This document shows positions 4,614-6,058 of a DNA stretch of 6,058 bases, piece by piece. This stretch comes from Thiomonas sp. Its GTDB lineage: Bacteria > Pseudomonadota > Gammaproteobacteria > Burkholderiales > Burkholderiaceae_C. The DNA lies in contig JAQTVS010000181.1 of assembly GCA_028706735.1 (NCBI GenBank), positions 1-6,058 on the forward strand, written 5' to 3'. The position numbers and the translations under genes are program-made. Positions within the stretch are counted from its first letter, which is position 1. Every line of letters starts with the position of its first letter. The notes under the pieces were generated by a model that was not told where the DNA came from, ran no database searches, and saw only the letters and a list, made by a program, of their open reading frames with translations.

Positions 4614-6058
4614 TTACTGCTGTGCGACGTCAACCAGCTTCTTGTCCCGCGTCTGCACGCTGTAATGCAGTTCCTTGCGCTGACGCTCGGCAACCTTGAC
4701 GGGCGGCTTGCGCACGATGTTGCGGCGCTTGACCTGCGGCTTGCGCTCGGCCACCACGCGCCGCGCTTCTGCCTTGCGCTCTGCGACAAAAATGCGTGGA
4801 GTATGCGTGACGTAAATGGTGACAAACTGCCCCTTGCGGAAAATGCCGCGCTCGGAAGTGCGGTTCCACTGCGCCACCTGCAGCGGGCTGAGGTGATAGC
4901 GGCGCGCGACGCCCTGCACTGAATCGCCGTACTTGCCCACGCGCAGCGCCATGCGGCGTCCCGCAGGCGCCTCGGGAGCCAGCGCCAGAACCGCGTTTTC
5001 CGCCACGGCGGCGCTCACGTTTTTGTTGCCGCCGTCATCCGCTTTGGGAACCAGCACAGTGGAGCCTGCCTTGATGAGCTGGCGCGCCGGAATGTCATTG
5101 GTATCGCGCAGCGTGGCTTCGTCAACATGCAGATTGCGGGCAAGCTGCACAGGCGACACCGTGGCCTTGACGGTGTAGGCCGTCCAGGAGGACAGCGTGC
5201 CGTTGTAAGCCTGCAGCGCCTGCGCGAAATGCGTGGCGTTGTCGTAGGGCATGAGGATGCGCGGGTTGGTGGCGCCCAGGATGACCGGCTTGTTGAATGC
5301 GGGGTTGAGCGAGCGGAATTCCTCCGTCGTCATGCCTGCGAGCTTGGCCGCCAGCGACACGTCGATGTCGCGGGTGATGGTCACGGCCTTGAAGTAGGGG
5401 TGGTCTGGGATGTCCGGCAGGGTGACGCCGTACTTGGCCGGGTTGGAGAGGATGTCCTTCACCGCCTGCAGCTTGGGGTAGTAGTTGCGCGTTTCGTTGG
5501 GCATGCGCAGGTCTTGGTAATCGACCGGCAGGTTGTGCGCCTTGTTGTAGGCGATGGCCCGCTGCACGCTGCCTTCGCCCCAGTTGTAGGCGGCCAGCGC
5601 GAGCTGCCAGTTGCCGAACATGTTGTAGAGGTTCTGCAGATAGTCGAGCGCGGCGTTGGTCGAGGCCAGCACGCTGCGGCGGTCGTCCTGGAACATGTTC
5701 TGCTTCAGGTTGTAGTGCTTGCCGGTGGACGGGATGAACTGCCACATGCCCACGGCGTGCGCCACGGAGCGGGCGTCCGGGTTGTAGGCGCTCTCGATAA
5801 AAGGCAGCAGCGCCAGCTCGGTGGGCATGCCGCGCTTTTGCACTTCCTGCACGGTGTAGTAGAGGTATTTGCGCGCGCGCTCGGTCATGCGGGCAACGTA
5901 ATCGGGGCGGGCGACGTACCACTGCGCGGCCTGCTCCACCAGCGGGCTGTCCATGTCGGGAATGGCAAAGCCGGCGCGAATGCGCTGCCAAATGTCGTTG
6001 TACTGCGGAGTGATGTCCTTGGTGTCGTCCTGCAGCGCGGTTTGCTCTGTGGGGGTGG
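4614..6058 (-). CDS. mltD: Membrane-bound lytic murein transglycosylase D (5' end beyond window)
   Basis: The minus-strand frame is open from the stop at 4614-4616 to the window edge, giving about 480 visible residues. The signal peptide and any lipobox are missing. The frame continues upstream of the Met at 5952-5954 with DIWQRIRAGFAIPD, a typical MltD segment, so that Met is not the start. Numbering from it, the SLT domain spans about 20-180, with catalytic Glu54 in LLPFIESAYNP, GMWQFIPSTGKHY (69-81) and ALAAYNWGEG (119-128). LysM-like repeats follow at about 192-236, 259-304 and 337-382, to bind peptidoglycan. The tail (383-430) is basic, with 16 Lys/Arg in 48 residues and three VAER motifs, and the last 17 residues look like the start of another LysM. 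The enzyme cleaves the MurNAc-GlcNAc bond of murein to a 1,6-anhydro product. It converges on the CoA-transferase gene with 6 bp between stop codons and no terminator between them. Confidence 0.93.
   Translation of the reverse strand, partial: TPTEQTALQDDTKDITPQYNDIWQRIRAGFAIPDMDSPLVEQAAQWYVARPDYVARMTERARKYLYYTVQEVQKRGMPTELALLPFIESAYNPDARSVAHAVGMWQFIPSTGKHYNLKQNMFQDDRRSVLASTNAALDYLQNLYNMFGNWQLALAAYNWGEGSVQRAIAYNKAHNLPVDYQDLRMPNETRNYYPKLQAVKDILSNPAKYGVTLPDIPDHPYFKAVTITRDIDVSLAAKLAGMTTEEFRSLNPAFNKPVILGATNPRILMPYDNATHFAQALQAYNGTLSSWTAYTVKATVSPVQLARNLHVDEATLRDTNDIPARQLIKAGSTVLVPKADDGGNKNVSAAVAENAVLALAPEAPAGRRMALRVGKYGDSVQGVARRYHLSPLQVAQWNRTSERGIFRKGQFVTIYVTHTPRIFVAERKAEARRVVAERKPQVKRRNIVRKPPVKVAERQRKELHYSVQTRDKKLVDVAQQ

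Overview
The window is GC-rich bacterial DNA with dense coding, short intergenic gaps and strong GC bias at third codon positions. The gene families present (exported DsrE-like protein, DUF3311 plus sodium:solute symporter pair, MAPEG protein, family III CoA-transferase, MltD) fit a proteobacterium. My best guess is a betaproteobacterium of the Burkholderiales, possibly a sulfur-metabolising, Thiomonas-like one. That lineage is an inference from gene content and repeat style; no marker gene confirms it.

Layout. Bases 11-212 hold an intergenic array of about 2.5 tandem units of 81-83 bp, each carrying two potential stem-loops. Next come a short leader with a hairpin/dyad over the ribosome binding site (337-352) and a gene for an exported DsrE-like protein (363-887). 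A 194-bp gap contains a TetR-operator-like dyad (916-931). It is followed by a two-gene transport operon: a 70-residue DUF3311 membrane protein (1082-1294) and a 512-residue SSS-family permease of the MctP monocarboxylate type (1299-2837). A strong intrinsic terminator (2879-2911) closes this operon. A second pair follows: a MAPEG-family membrane protein (2954-3352), overlapped by or abutting a CaiB/BaiF family III CoA-transferase (3345-4607). On the minus strand, converging on the transferase with only 6 bp between stop codons, is the 3' part of mltD, a LysM-bearing lytic murein transglycosylase (4614 to the window end). Its N-terminus lies outside the window.

How the genes may fit together. 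The DUF3311/SSS pair probably imports a short-chain carboxylate. The CoA-transferase probably activates or exchanges an organic acid as its CoA thioester, but the terminator puts it in a separate transcription unit, so a shared pathway is only a guess. The DsrE-like protein and MltD act in the periplasm or cell wall and have no obvious link to the others.

I see no CRISPR array, tRNA, rRNA, transposase, phage gene or defence cassette, and nothing that amounts to a clearly new system. The points most worth a second look are the stem-loop array, the two dyads, the MctP residue at a sodium-site position, and the MltD C-terminus, which looks like a LysM domain cut short at the convergent junction.
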